This document shows positions 8,400 to 17,932 of a stretch of 64,000 nt of DNA, piece by piece. How positions within the stretch are numbered: position 1 is the stretch's first letter; every line of letters starts with the position of its first letter. The translations under genes and the position numbers were made by a program. Source of the DNA: an uncultured Tenacibaculum sp. (GTDB lineage: Bacteria; Bacteroidota; Bacteroidia; Flavobacteriales; Flavobacteriaceae); contig CANLMR010000003.1 of assembly GCA_947492185.1 (NCBI GenBank), positions 1 to 64,000 on the forward strand, given 5' to 3'. The notes below the pieces were generated by a model. It was not told the origin of the DNA, ran no database searches, and saw nothing but the letters and a program-made list of their open reading frames with translations.

Positions 8400-9599
8400 T
8401 TATAAAACTCCAACTTGTTTCATACAATCTTTCATCACTTCATATGTTCTTTCAATATCGTTATCTAAACCAATTGAAAAACGAATTAAGCCATCCGTTA
8501 ATCCCATTTGTTCTTGCTCATCTTCTGGTATTTCTGAAGAAGTAGATGAACCTGGAGCTGAGAACAATGTTTTGTAGAAACCTAAACTTACCGCTAAATA
8601 CCCTAAATTCTTATTTTGCATTAACTCCATTAATTCATTTGCTTTCGTTAATGAACCCACATCAATAGTTAACATTCCTCCATATCCATATTCTTCGTTC
8701 ATCATAGATGTAAACAACTCATGAGAAGGATGTGAAGCTAAACCTGGATAGACAGTTTTTAATCCGTCTGCTTCAAACTTTTCAGCTAAATACATTGCAT
8801 TCATACTATGTTGTTTCATACGAATATGTAATGTTCGCATATTCTTTAAAATAGACGATGCTCTCAAACTATCCATAGTAGAACCTAATAACATACAAGC
8901 CCCGTCATTTACATTTCTTAAATCATCAATAAATTGTTGCGTACCACAAACAACTCCACCAACAGTATCCGAAGATCCATTAATAAATTTTGTTAAACTA
9001 TGCACAACAACATCAGCTCCTAACTGAGCTGGTGCAATAGACAATGGTGAAAACGTATTATCAACTACTAATTTTAAATTGTGCTTTTTTGCTAATGCTG
9101 CTAAACCTTTAATATCTGCAACTTCTAACAAAGGATTACTTACAGACTCACAATACAATACCTTTGTGTTTTCTGTAATAGCGTTTTCTACCACATCTAA
9201 TTTTGTAATATCTACAAATGTGGTGTTAATATTTAATTTTGGCGTGAAATTCTTTAAAAAAGCATATGTTCCTCCATAAATTGTTCTACTAGAAACTATA
9301 TGATCACCGGCTCCACATAATTGTAATAACACTGGAGTAATTGCTCCCATTCCTGATCCTGCTACATTTGCAGTTTCAGTTCCTTCCATTTCTGCTAAAG
9401 CTTCACCTAAATATAAATTAGAAGGAGAAGTATGACGAGAATATAAATAACATCCATCCGCATTACCCTCGAACGTATCGAACATTGTTTTGGCAGATAG
9501 AAAAGTATATGTTGAAGAATCAGAAATTGATGGATTTACTCCTCCAAATTCTCCAAAATACTGTAAATCTTGAATTTTATTAGCTGGTTTGAATTTCAT
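8400..9599 (-). CDS. Cys/Met-metabolism PLP-dependent lyase (methionine gamma-lyase-like)
   Basis: A 399-residue fold-type I PLP enzyme of the cystathionine/methionine lyase family. The Schiff-base lysine is K204 in VVVHSLTKFINGSSD. Y53-S-R55 matches the phosphate-binding YSR of the neighbouring subunit, and D180-N-T-F the PLP-ring aspartate region. At the position of the Cys that follows Tyr-Gly in well-studied methionine gamma-lyases, this protein has Gly (Y108-G-G110). It may therefore be a methionine gamma-lyase variant, a cystathionine lyase or a related sulphur-amino-acid lyase. The divergent Lrp-type regulator and repeated operator-like sites suggest amino-acid-responsive control. Confidence 0.85.
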   Translation of the reverse strand: MKFKPANKIQDLQYFGEFGGVNPSISDSSTYTFLSAKTMFDTFEGNADGCYLYSRHTSPSNLYLGEALAEMEGTETANVAGSGMGAITPVLLQLCGAGDHIVSSRTIYGGTYAFLKNFTPKLNINTTFVDITKLDVVENAITENTKVLYCESVSNPLLEVADIKGLAALAKKHNLKLVVDNTFSPLSIAPAQLGADVVVHSLTKFINGSSDTVGGVVCGTQQFIDDLRNVNDGACMLLGSTMDSLRASSILKNMRTLHIRMKQHSMNAMYLAEKFEADGLKTVYPGLASHPSHELFTSMMNEEYGYGGMLTIDVGSLTKANELMELMQNKNLGYLAVSLGFYKTLFSAPGSSTSSEIPEDEQEQMGLTDGLIRFSIGLDNDIERTYEVMKDCMKQVGVL

Positions 9600-9654
9600 T
9601 AGATTATGATTTTTGACAAATCAAAACAACACAAAACTTAAATAAAATTCAATA

Positions 9655-9706
9655 AAAACTATCAAATATAGTTTTAAAAACTATGATATAGTTAAAATAT
9701 AGTTTT
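9655..9706. promoter_or_regulatory. Operator-like ATAGTTTT repeats between the lyase and Lrp genes
   Basis: Inverted pair AAAACTAT (9655-9662) / ATAGTTTT (9668-9675), a second inverted pair AACTAT (9679-9684) / ATAGTT (9688-9693), and a further ATAGTTTT (9699-9706). Spacing is regular and lies in the divergent intergenic region, as expected for cooperative Lrp/AsnC binding. Confidence 0.6.
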
Positions 9707-9756
9707 ATTTTCTTTATTCACTCTAATAACCTTAATTTTATAGAAATATTTTCGAG

Positions 9757-10215
9757 ATGAAACTAGACGACACTGATAAAAAACTTATCAACCTTTTACA
9801 GGAGGATAGTAAACGTACAAACAAACAATTATCTCTATTATTAAACCTATCTGTTACGGCTGTATTTGAGAGAATAAAAAAATTAGAAAGAGAAAAAGTT
9901 ATCACTAATTATATAGCTCAAGTAGATCCTAAAAAGATTGACAAATCTTTTATTGTTTTCTGTCAAGTAAAATTGATTCAACATTCACGAGAGTATTTAT
10001 CTGTATTTGAAAGTGAAATTTTAAAATTAGATGAAGTTTCTGAATGTTTTCATATTAGCGGAGATTACGATTATGTTTTAAAAATTTATGTAAAAGACAT
10101 GGAAGAATACCGAGAGTTTATGGTTAGTAAACTTACTACGATTAAACATATTGGAAGCACACAAAGTTCATTTATGATAGGAGAAGTAAAAAATACAGCC
10201 AAAATTAGCATATAA
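9757..10215 (+). CDS. Lrp/AsnC family transcriptional regulator
   Basis: A 152-residue regulator with an N-terminal helix-turn-helix (about 4-60, DDTDKKLINLLQEDSKRTN to ERIKKLEREKVI) and a C-terminal RAM ligand-binding domain (about 65-150). Lrp-family proteins form dimers to hexadecamers and sense amino acids. It is divergent from the sulphur-amino-acid lyase, the arrangement seen for the methionine gamma-lyase/MdeR pair in pseudomonads, so it is probably a local regulator responding to methionine or a related amino acid (inference). It is followed by a terminator. Confidence 0.92.
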   Translation: MKLDDTDKKLINLLQEDSKRTNKQLSLLLNLSVTAVFERIKKLEREKVITNYIAQVDPKKIDKSFIVFCQVKLIQHSREYLSVFESEILKLDEVSECFHISGDYDYVLKIYVKDMEEYREFMVSKLTTIKHIGSTQSSFMIGEVKNTAKISI

Positions 10216-10245
10216 AAAAAGCCATTGTTTTCACAATGGCTTTTG
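10216..10245. terminator. Intrinsic terminator, convergent genes
   Basis: Stem GCCATTGT (10221-10228) / ACAATGGC (10233-10240), flanked by an A-tract and a T-tract, between the Lrp gene and hppA. It can act in both directions. Confidence 0.8.
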
Positions 10246-10262
10246 AATTATTAAAAAGAAAA

Positions 10263-12596
10263 CTATTCGTGTTTTTGAATTTCTTTATTTACTTCCTCTT
10301 CTGTTCCTTTAACTTGCTTAACCTCTGATTTTGTTACTCCATTTTCAGTAGTTTTTACAGAAATTTTAGCCTCTACTTGATTATCTCCAATCATTTTCTT
10401 TTCTACTTTAATTTCTTTAGATACATTCTCTGCGTGTGTATTTGCTGAATGCCCTCCTAAAATTGGAGCGATTACTAAACCTACTAAACAAGTTAACTTA
10501 ATTAAGATATTCATTGAAGGCCCAGAAGTATCTTTAAATGGATCACCAACAGTATCTCCTGTTACTGCTGCTTTATGCGCATCAGAACCTTTAAATGTCA
10601 TTTCACCGTTAATTTCAACTCCAGCTTCAAAAGATTTCTTAGCATTATCCCAAGCTCCACCAGCATTATTCTGGAATATTGCCCACATAACACCACTAAC
10701 ACAAACACCAGCCATATAACCACCTAATGGTTCTGCACCAAATAAAAGTCCTATAATAATTGGAGTAATAATGGTAATTAAACCTGGTAAAATCATTTCT
10801 TTAAGTGCAGCTTTTGTTGAAATATCAACACATCTTGCATAATCAGGAGTACCTGTTCCTTCCATAATTCCAGGAATTTCTTTAAACTGACGACGAACTT
10901 CTTGTACCATTTCCATGGCTGCTTTACCTACAGATTCCATTGCTAAAGCAGAAAAGATTACTGGAATCATTCCTCCAACAAATAACATTGCTAATACATC
11001 TGCTTTAAAAATATTAATTCCGTCAATACCGGTAAACGTTACATAAGCAGCAAATAAAGCTAATGCCGTTAATGCCGCAGAGGCAATTGCAAATCCTTTT
11101 CCTACAGCAGCAGTTGTATTTCCTACAGAATCTAAAATATCTGTACGCTCACGTACATGATCTTCTAATTCACTCATTTCTGCAACTCCTCCTGCATTAT
11201 CTGCAATCGGTCCGAATGCATCAATTGCTAATTGCATTGCCGTTGTAGCCATCATTGCAGAAGCTGCTAAAGCAACACCGTAAAATCCTGCTAACGCATA
11301 AGAACCATAAATAGCAGCTGCAAATAAAATTACAGATAAGAAAGTTGATTTCATTCCTACTGCCAATCCAGCAATAATATTTGTTGCTGCACCTGTAGAA
11401 CTATTTTTAACAATATCTAAAACTGGCTTTTTACCAAGACTAGTATAGTATGCCGTTACTGCAGAAATTAATGCTCCTACTGCTAATCCAATCATACAAG
11501 CATAAAAAACATGGCGAGAAGGCACTTCTTTTAACCCTTCACCAAAATAATTCATCTGCAATGTTTCCGGTAACATCCAACGAATTAAAAACCAACTAGC
11601 TATTAATGTGATTATAATTGATGCCCAGTTTCCAAAATCTAATGCTTTTTGAACTTCTGGTTCTTTTGCAGAATTATCTTTAATTTTCACTAAGAATGTT
11701 CCAATAATTGAAGCCACTATTCCAACTCCAGCAATTACTAATGGTAATAATATTGGCCCCATTCCATTGAAAGCATCTGTAAATTGAGTTACAGAAGACA
11801 TATCTCTAATTAGATAATTTCCTAGCACCATAGCTGCTAAAACAGTTGCTACATAACTTCCGAATAAATCAGCCCCCATACCTGCAACATCACCTACATT
11901 ATCTCCTACATTATCAGCTATAGTTGCTGGGTTTCTTGGATCATCTTCAGGAATACCTGCTTCTACTTTACCTACTAAATCTGCACCAACATCAGCTGCT
12001 TTAGTATAAATACCTCCACCAACTCTTGCGAATAAAGCGATACTTTCTGCTCCTAATGAAAAACCTGCTAAGGCCTCTAAAGCAATAGTCATTTCTTCAT
12101 AAAAACTTCCTTCACCTGTTACAAACATTGAAACGAATAACAAGAAGAAAAGGCTTAATCCTAATACTGCTAAACCAGCAACCCCTAATCCCATTACTGT
12201 ACCTCCTCCAAAAGAAACTTGTAATGCTTTAGGCAAACTTGTTTTAGCTGCTTCAGTAGTACGAGCATTTGCATCTGTTGCTATTCTCATACCTATATTC
12301 CCTGCAAGTGCAGAAAAAATTGCTCCTATTATAAAAGCAACAACAATAATCCAATGTGTTGTGTCTACAATTTGAGATATAACGAATAGTGCAATTGAGG
12401 CTATGATTGAGAAGATTAAAAGAAGTCTATATTCTGCATTTAAAAATGCCAATGCTCCTTCTTTAATACTTTTAGAAATTGACTTCATTTTTTCATCTCC
12501 TGCATCTTGTTTTTTTACCCAAGACATTTTGATGAACATAAAAATCAGCCCTAAAACTGCCAAAACAATTGGCACATACACTATGTTTGATTCCAT
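10263..12596 (-). CDS. hppA: Membrane-bound ion-translocating pyrophosphatase, K+-dependent type
   Basis: A 777-residue, about 16-TM pump coupling pyrophosphate hydrolysis to cation export. The substrate-site motifs [11 protein letters not shown] (202-212) and [19 protein letters not shown] (218-236) are intact. GNTTAA at 492-497 has Ala where K+-independent enzymes have Lys, so it should need K+. The ion-gate Glu expected in the sixth membrane helix (DLxES) is Gly here (DLFGS, G246), while a Glu appears in the fifth helix (GAESIALF, E184, usually Ser). This resembles what I recall of Flavobacterium-type H+ pumps. A charged C-terminal tail of about 60 residues follows the last helix. Soluble ppa lies just upstream on the same strand. 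Confidence 0.95.
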   Translation of the reverse strand: MESNIVYVPIVLAVLGLIFMFIKMSWVKKQDAGDEKMKSISKSIKEGALAFLNAEYRLLLIFSIIASIALFVISQIVDTTHWIIVVAFIIGAIFSALAGNIGMRIATDANARTTEAAKTSLPKALQVSFGGGTVMGLGVAGLAVLGLSLFFLLFVSMFVTGEGSFYEEMTIALEALAGFSLGAESIALFARVGGGIYTKAADVGADLVGKVEAGIPEDDPRNPATIADNVGDNVGDVAGMGADLFGSYVATVLAAMVLGNYLIRDMSSVTQFTDAFNGMGPILLPLVIAGVGIVASIIGTFLVKIKDNSAKEPEVQKALDFGNWASIIITLIASWFLIRWMLPETLQMNYFGEGLKEVPSRHVFYACMIGLAVGALISAVTAYYTSLGKKPVLDIVKNSSTGAATNIIAGLAVGMKSTFLSVILFAAAIYGSYALAGFYGVALAASAMMATTAMQLAIDAFGPIADNAGGVAEMSELEDHVRERTDILDSVGNTTAAVGKGFAIASAALTALALFAAYVTFTGIDGINIFKADVLAMLFVGGMIPVIFSALAMESVGKAAMEMVQEVRRQFKEIPGIMEGTGTPDYARCVDISTKAALKEMILPGLITIITPIIIGLLFGAEPLGGYMAGVCVSGVMWAIFQNNAGGAWDNAKKSFEAGVEINGEMTFKGSDAHKAAVTGDTVGDPFKDTSGPSMNILIKLTCLVGLVIAPILGGHSANTHAENVSKEIKVEKKMIGDNQVEAKISVKTTENGVTKSEVKQVKGTEEEVNKEIQKHE

Positions 12597-12653
12597 AATT
12601 TTTAATTAATTGATTAGTTTGTTGCCCTAAATATAACAAAATCATATTCTAAA

Positions 12654-12684
12654 CAAAAAAAGCTCATTACTTAAGTAATGAGCT
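12654..12684 (-). terminator. Intrinsic terminator of ppa
   Basis: A 24-base perfect palindrome (12661-12684; AGCTCATTAC arm, TTAA centre) with a T-tract on the minus strand, located between ppa and hppA. It suggests hppA has its own promoter. Confidence 0.8.
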
Positions 12685-12706
12685 TGAATATTTCATAATC
12701 GGAATC

Positions 12707-13234
12707 TTAGATTTTAAAGCTTCCTTTTTCTTTATGTTCACTTTCTTGGTAGCGAGCTATACACTTATCTAAAATTTCATAAGCTTCGTTTGCATCACCC
12801 CATCCGCCTACATCAACTTTTTTCTCTTCTAAATCTTTATAAACTTGAAAAAAGTGAGTAATTTCTTTTTTACGGTGAGGATTTAAATCTGATAAATCAT
12901 TATATCTATTCCAAATTGGATCAGATACAGGAACGCAAACAATTTTCTCATCTGGTCCTTTTTCATCTGCCATATGGAAAACACCAATTGGCTTAACCTC
13001 CATAACACACATTGGAAAAGTTGGCTCAGCACCTAATACTAACACATCTAAAGGATCTCCGTCTAATGCTAAAGTTTCTGGAATAAAACCATAGTCACCT
13101 GGATACATCATTGATGAAAATAACATTCTATCAAAACGGATTTTCTTTAAATCAAAATCGTACTCGTATTTATTTCTACTTCCTTTAGGTATTTCTATTA
13201 ATACATCAACAGTTTGTTTCTCTTTTGCTGTCAT
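12707..13234 (-). CDS. ppa: Inorganic pyrophosphatase (family I)
   Basis: A 175-residue cytoplasmic enzyme that hydrolyses pyrophosphate to phosphate. The family I signature DGDPLDVLVL is present, with GSRNKYEYD near the N-terminus and YPGDYGFIPETL before it. Length is normal. It lies upstream of hppA on the same strand but is separated by a strong terminator, and has its own promoter (13265-13298). Confidence 0.96.
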   Translation of the reverse strand: MTAKEKQTVDVLIEIPKGSRNKYEYDFDLKKIRFDRMLFSSMMYPGDYGFIPETLALDGDPLDVLVLGAEPTFPMCVMEVKPIGVFHMADEKGPDEKIVCVPVSDPIWNRYNDLSDLNPHRKKEITHFFQVYKDLEEKKVDVGGWGDANEAYEILDKCIARYQESEHKEKGSFKI

Positions 13235-13264
13235 AAATTTTACTTCGTTTCAAAAATCGGATTG

Positions 13265-13298
13265 CAAAAATACTGATAAATTAGAGTTTAAGCACAAA
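13265..13298 (-). promoter_or_regulatory. Promoter of ppa
   Basis: Minus strand: TTTG (13298-13295), 22-base spacer, TATTTTTG (13272-13265) followed by C. The leader would be about 25 bases to the ATG at 13234. Confidence 0.55.
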
Positions 13299-13329
13299 CT
13301 TTATAAGTTATTTTTTGGTTAAATTAAGA

Positions 13330-15867
13330 TTAAAGTCCTGGTTTTATACCTATTCTGATGGCAAATTTTGGTGTTGGGACTGCTATACTATTTGCTGGTG
13401 TATTGTAATCACTTCTCCAAATTGCATCAACTCTTAAAAAACGTAAATTTCCGTATCCAATATTTTCAAAACCAAAACCATATTCATAATACACTTTATT
13501 AGGTGCATTATATTGAATATTTTGAATCCCCACATTGTTTACAACTCCATCATTTAATGCCCTATTCCCATCTGATACTGTTCCATAAGCTGCTCGGAAA
13601 GTAAGTAAGCTTCTAAGATTTAATTTTCTAATCAAAGGAATTCTGTTTAAAATAAACCCGTTAAAATGATGTTCTAAATGCGTAGAAACATATGTATCTG
13701 TTACAAAATCATAAAAATTCAATAAGGAGAATGTATTAGGCACTAAAGAAAAAGATTGGTTTGCAGGAATAACATTCATTAATGAAACAGGAACTTCCCC
13801 AAAGGTTTTACCTCCTTCAACAGTGGTATCTAACAAACCAAACTTACCCAATAAAATAGGTTGATTGTATTTGATTTGTATTCTATCATAGTCGTGTGTT
13901 CCTCCTAAAACCCCTTTATAACCATGACGATAATTTAATACTATTGATGGAAATACATTTCTTCCGTAACGTTGTTCAACACCTAATCCATAAACAAATC
14001 TTCCAGGTGTAAATGATACATACATATCAGATGCAACATCAGTAACACTAGATAAAAAATCTGTATCTCCAGGATTTTGACGATAACTAACTGAAAAATT
14101 TTCAGGACTTGCAGAGCTAATTCGAGAATGAGATAAGTTAAACCCAATTCTAAAATTATTATGTATAGCATAATCAAAGTTAGCTGCATACTTTTCTACA
14201 TTAGATAAGAAAAAATTATTTCCTCTAGAAAACAAAGCTGTAGAACCAAATGTATTCCCTAATAATTGAGTAGTATTGAATAATGAACTACCTAACTGCT
14301 CTATATCTTTTTGATAAGCTGCACTAACAGCGATTCTCGGTTTATAAGACACTAAATATTTAGCCTCCAAACCATATTTAAAATCTTTATCTTTAAAACC
14401 ATAAGCAACATGACCCGCTAATCTAAATCTGTCGTCTTTTGTTTTAAAGGTTCTAAAACCTAATCTCGTTCTTAATCCTTCAACCTCATTATTTGCTAAA
14501 GCTGTCCAGAAAGGACCAAATTGAAGATTTAACGCATCTATGTTAATATAACCACTGGAAATAGTATTAATAAATCCAGTAATTTTCTTGATTCTTTTTT
14601 TACTCTTAACAGAAGTAATCAACTTATAAGTATCCTTGTTATCTTCTTTTTCTTCTTTTCGCCAGTATTCATCAGATTTATAATATTGATCTGGGCGAAT
14701 TTTTTGCGTTTCAAAATCATAAAAAGATTCAGGAAGTGGTTTTTCTAAAACATAATCTTCGTAGTTAATCGTCTTTTTTATAGTTAAACCCTTATTAGCG
14801 TCATTTTTATCTAAAAATGTAAAATCTCCTTCATAAGAATTTCTAGTAGGAATATAAATACTATCATTTCTTACTTCGAATTCTTTTTCGAAAGTCAGTC
14901 CTCTAACAAAATTTAGGTTAGCTCCTTTTACAACTTCCATTCTAAGTTTCTTAATTGTAAAATCTTTATCGGCTACCCAAAAATTTCCTTTAAATGCTAA
15001 ATCTTGATCTCTAATTGGAAAGAAATAGATGTTATACAACTTTTTATTATTATTTACTACACTATCGTATAATACATAGTCATAAGTAGCAAAACCATCT
15101 GTAGATAATGGACTAACAAAAGATTTACGCAACAAAGTAATATTGTTTCTAAATACATCTATATTTTGAAATGTCATTGACATTCTATCAAATACAAATC
15201 CTTGAGCCCCTAAACCTTCTGCTTTTTCAGCTACAATATCTTCTCGCTTTTTATCTGATTCATTATTTCCGTATACTTTTGAAATCTGTTCACTTAAATA
15301 GATAGGTATGTAGTAATTAATACCATCACTATCATATTTGATTTCACTTATCGCTTCTTTATATTGATCTTTGAAAATACTTTTTATAAAAGCTGTATCA
15401 AGATTATTTAGACCTATTTCAATAGTTTTATGCTTTTTAAACTGATAATGATTTACTAAATCGACTCCATTTTTTCTTTTTCTCTTCCAAATTTCTTTTA
15501 AAATTCGGTATGCAGGATTTTCTTTTTTCTTTAATCTCTTTTTCGGTTTTGTAACTACAATTACCTCTTCAAGAACATCTGCACCTTCTTTAAGCACAAT
15601 ATTTAAGTACTTCGTTTTCCTACTAACCTTAATAGTTTGTGTTTGAAAACCAACAAAAGATATTTCTAAAACACCTCTGTTCTTTTTAATTCTAAAAGCA
15701 AATCTACCTTCATCATCAGTACTAGTTCCTTGTGTAGTTCCTTTAATAATAACATTCACAAATGGTAAAGGATTATCATACTCATCTACCACCGTTCCCC
15801 GTAATGTTAGTTGCGCATTCAATAGAAAGCTTGTAAAAATAAGCAGCGCGGTAATTTTTATTTTCAT
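13330..15867 (-). CDS. DUF5686 outer-membrane protein with carboxypeptidase-regulatory-like domain
   Basis: An 845-residue protein with a signal peptide (about 1-19), a CarboxypepD_reg-like beta-sandwich (about 20-95; LTLRGTVVDEYDNPLPFVNV, then GTSTDDEGRFAF), a Lys/Arg-rich linker (about 100-135), and a long DUF5686 body ending in strand-rich sequence predicted to be an outer-membrane barrel. Function is unknown; the sandwich domain is shared with TonB receptors but no plug domain is seen, so it is not a TonB receptor. Terminators lie upstream (after pdhB), so it is probably its own transcription unit. Family is fairly secure, role is not. Confidence 0.82.
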   Translation of the reverse strand: MKIKITALLIFTSFLLNAQLTLRGTVVDEYDNPLPFVNVIIKGTTQGTSTDDEGRFAFRIKKNRGVLEISFVGFQTQTIKVSRKTKYLNIVLKEGADVLEEVIVVTKPKKRLKKKENPAYRILKEIWKRKRKNGVDLVNHYQFKKHKTIEIGLNNLDTAFIKSIFKDQYKEAISEIKYDSDGINYYIPIYLSEQISKVYGNNESDKKREDIVAEKAEGLGAQGFVFDRMSMTFQNIDVFRNNITLLRKSFVSPLSTDGFATYDYVLYDSVVNNNKKLYNIYFFPIRDQDLAFKGNFWVADKDFTIKKLRMEVVKGANLNFVRGLTFEKEFEVRNDSIYIPTRNSYEGDFTFLDKNDANKGLTIKKTINYEDYVLEKPLPESFYDFETQKIRPDQYYKSDEYWRKEEKEDNKDTYKLITSVKSKKRIKKITGFINTISSGYINIDALNLQFGPFWTALANNEVEGLRTRLGFRTFKTKDDRFRLAGHVAYGFKDKDFKYGLEAKYLVSYKPRIAVSAAYQKDIEQLGSSLFNTTQLLGNTFGSTALFSRGNNFFLSNVEKYAANFDYAIHNNFRIGFNLSHSRISSASPENFSVSYRQNPGDTDFLSSVTDVASDMYVSFTPGRFVYGLGVEQRYGRNVFPSIVLNYRHGYKGVLGGTHDYDRIQIKYNQPILLGKFGLLDTTVEGGKTFGEVPVSLMNVIPANQSFSLVPNTFSLLNFYDFVTDTYVSTHLEHHFNGFILNRIPLIRKLNLRSLLTFRAAYGTVSDGNRALNDGVVNNVGIQNIQYNAPNKVYYEYGFGFENIGYGNLRFLRVDAIWRSDYNTPANSIAVPTPKFAIRIGIKPGL

Positions 15868-15879
15868 AGGTTTATTACT

Positions 15880-15917
15880 TCAAAAATCCTTTTAGCTTAA
15901 AAACTAAAAGGATTTTT
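15880..15917 (-). terminator. Intrinsic terminator of pdhB
   Basis: Perfect 14-bp stem, arms 15882-15895 and 15904-15917, with its T-run included in the arm. It lies between pdhB and the DUF5686 gene, both on the minus strand. Confidence 0.8.
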
Positions 15918-15948
15918 AACAATTATCATCTCTTTAATTATCAACAAC

Positions 15949-16929
15949 TTAACCGATATACATTACCTCTTTAACAGCATTTACTACATCTTTAGCATTT
16001 GGTAACCACTTTTCTAATAAAACTGGTGAATACGGTGCTGGTGTATCTGCTGTTGTAATTCTTTTAATAGGAGCATCTAAATAATCAAATGCTTCATCCT
16101 GTACTCTAAACGTAATTTCTGAAGCTACACTTCCAAATGGCCAAGCTTCTTCTAATATTACTAATCTATTTGTTTTCTTAACTGACTCCAAAATTGTTTT
16201 ATGATCCATTGGACGAACAGTTCTTAAATCAATAACTTCTATCGAAATCCCTTGTTCAGCTAATTCATCTGCTGCTTTATATGCTTCCTTAATAATTTTA
16301 CCAAAAGAAACTACAGTTACATCACTTCCTTCTCTTTTGATTTCTGCAACACCTATCGGCAATACATACTCTCCTTCAGGAATTTCCATTTTATCTCCAT
16401 ACATCTGTTCCGACTCCATGAAAATAACTGGATCATCATCCCTAATTGCAGCTTTTAATAAACCTTTTGCGTCATATGGATTTGAAGGAACAATTACTTT
16501 TAATCCTGGGCAATTTGCATACCAGCTCTCAAAAGCTTGTGAGTGAGTAGCTGCTAATTGACCCGCAGAAGCAGTAGGCCCCCTAAAAACAATCGGACAA
16601 TTGAATTGTCCTCCACTCATTTGACGAATTTTGGCAGCATTATTAATAATTTGATCAATACCAACTAAAGAGAAATTAAATGTCATATACTCTACAATTG
16701 GTCTATTACCATTCATAGCAGAACCTACAGCAATCCCTCCGAAACCAAGTTCAGCAATTGGTGTGTCAATAACGCGTTTTTCTCCAAATTCATCTAACAT
16801 TCCTTTACTTGCTTTATAAGCACCATTGTACTCAGCAACTTCTTCTCCCATTAGATAAATACTTTCATCACGACGCATTTCCTCACTCATTGCTTCGCAA
16901 ATAGCTTGTCTAAATTGTACTGTTTTCAT
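15949..16929 (-). CDS. pdhB: Pyruvate dehydrogenase E1 component, beta subunit
   Basis: A 326-residue E1-beta of the thiamine-diphosphate 2-oxo acid dehydrogenase family. It pairs with an alpha subunit to decarboxylate pyruvate and acetylate the E2 lipoyl group. Visible features: N-terminal MGEEVAEYNGAYKASKGM, TPIAELGFGGIAVGSA, the pyrimidine-domain ESEQMYGDK, and C-terminal LEEAWPFGSVASEI with DTPAPYSPVLE-like end. The alpha and E2 genes are not in this window, so the complex is split across loci. A branched-chain E1-beta is possible, but the close match to Bacteroidota PdhB makes pyruvate most likely. It is divergent from etfBA. Confidence 0.93.
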   Translation of the reverse strand: MKTVQFRQAICEAMSEEMRRDESIYLMGEEVAEYNGAYKASKGMLDEFGEKRVIDTPIAELGFGGIAVGSAMNGNRPIVEYMTFNFSLVGIDQIINNAAKIRQMSGGQFNCPIVFRGPTASAGQLAATHSQAFESWYANCPGLKVIVPSNPYDAKGLLKAAIRDDDPVIFMESEQMYGDKMEIPEGEYVLPIGVAEIKREGSDVTVVSFGKIIKEAYKAADELAEQGISIEVIDLRTVRPMDHKTILESVKKTNRLVILEEAWPFGSVASEITFRVQDEAFDYLDAPIKRITTADTPAPYSPVLLEKWLPNAKDVVNAVKEVMYIG

Positions 16930-16964
16930 ATGTGTTTTATTCTAGTAGTTGTTTATTCAACTTG

Positions 16965-16972
16965 CAAAAGTA
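16965..16972 (-). promoter_or_regulatory. -7 box of pdhB
   Basis: Minus strand TACTTTTG followed by C, an exact TAnnTTTG box about 36 bases upstream of the pdhB ATG. Confidence 0.5.
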
Positions 16973-17042
16973 AAAAAATTAGTATTAACACGATTAACAG
17001 AATGTTAAAATCAACGTTTTAAATCATTTTTTTGACGATAAA

Positions 17043-17064
17043 TTTATTATGCATGCATAATAAA
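17043..17064. promoter_or_regulatory. Perfect 22-bp palindrome between pdhB and etfB
   Basis: A perfect self-complementary sequence centred on ATGCAT (arm TTTATTATGCA). It lies in the divergent region between pdhB and etfBA, 58 bases before the etfB ATG and just upstream of an etfB -7-like box TAAATTCG (17079-17086). It is not followed by a T-tract, so a protein-binding operator is more likely than a terminator. Confidence 0.55.
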
Positions 17065-17121
17065 TCAAAAAAAATGCTTAAATTCGTCGCACGAAATTAA
17101 GTGTTTTTAAAACAAACCTAT

Positions 17122-17862
17122 ATGAAAATATTAGTATGTATCAGCCATGTACCTGATACCACTTCAAAAATCAATTTTACTGAAAACGACACTAAGTTTG
17201 ATACTAACGGTGTTCAATTTGTAATAAACCCATACGATGAATTTAGTTTAACTCGCGCAATGTGGTTCAAGGAAAAACAAGGTGCTTCAGTTACTGTAGT
17301 TAATGTTGGAGGACCTGAAACTGAGCCTACTTTAAGAAAAGCATTAGCCATTGGAGCAGATGATGCCATTCGTGTAAACACAACTCCAACTGATGGTTTT
17401 TTAGTTGCAAAAGAATTAGCTGAAGTTGTAAAAAACGGTGGCTATGATTTAGTATTAGCAGGTAAAGAATCAGCTGATTATAACGGACAAATGGTTCCAG
17501 GTATGTTAGCTTCTTTATTAGGTTACGATTTTGTTAATGGTTGCGTAGGAGTTGAAGTTGATGGCACTAATGTTACTTTAGATAGAGAGATTGATGGCGG
17601 AGAAGAAAAAGTATCTTCTACTTTACCAATGGTAGTTGCAGGACAAAAAGGTATCGTTGAAGAAAAGGATTTAAGAATTCCTAATATGAGAGGAATTATG
17701 ATGGCTCGTAAAAAACCATTAAATGTTGTTGAAGCTTCTGGAGCAACTGCCTCAACTACAACTAAAACATTTGAAAAACCAGCACCAAAAGGTGATGTGA
17801 AATTAGTTGATAACGTTGATGATTTAATTAACTTATTACACAACGAAGCAAAAGCAATTTAA
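17122..17862 (+). CDS. etfB: Electron transfer flavoprotein, beta subunit
   Basis: A 246-residue ETF small subunit; with EtfA it carries electrons from acyl-CoA and other flavin dehydrogenases to the quinone pool. The N-terminus MKILVCISHVPDT and the segment AIGADDAIRVN to LAGKESADYNGQMVPGMLA are typical, and GREIDGG-like LDREIDGGEE follows. I start at ATG 17122, since the alternative GTG at 17101 would add seven non-conserved residues. etfA follows after 70 bases on the same strand. No acyl-CoA dehydrogenase or ETF-quinone oxidoreductase gene is in the window. Confidence 0.95.
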   Translation: MKILVCISHVPDTTSKINFTENDTKFDTNGVQFVINPYDEFSLTRAMWFKEKQGASVTVVNVGGPETEPTLRKALAIGADDAIRVNTTPTDGFLVAKELAEVVKNGGYDLVLAGKESADYNGQMVPGMLASLLGYDFVNGCVGVEVDGTNVTLDREIDGGEEKVSSTLPMVVAGQKGIVEEKDLRIPNMRGIMMARKKPLNVVEASGATASTTTKTFEKPAPKGDVKLVDNVDDLINLLHNEAKAI

Positions 17863-17932
17863 ATTTAAAATCAAAACATTTTATTGGATGTATTTAAGTG
17901 CCATCCATTAAAATTCTAAAAAAATAACGAGT

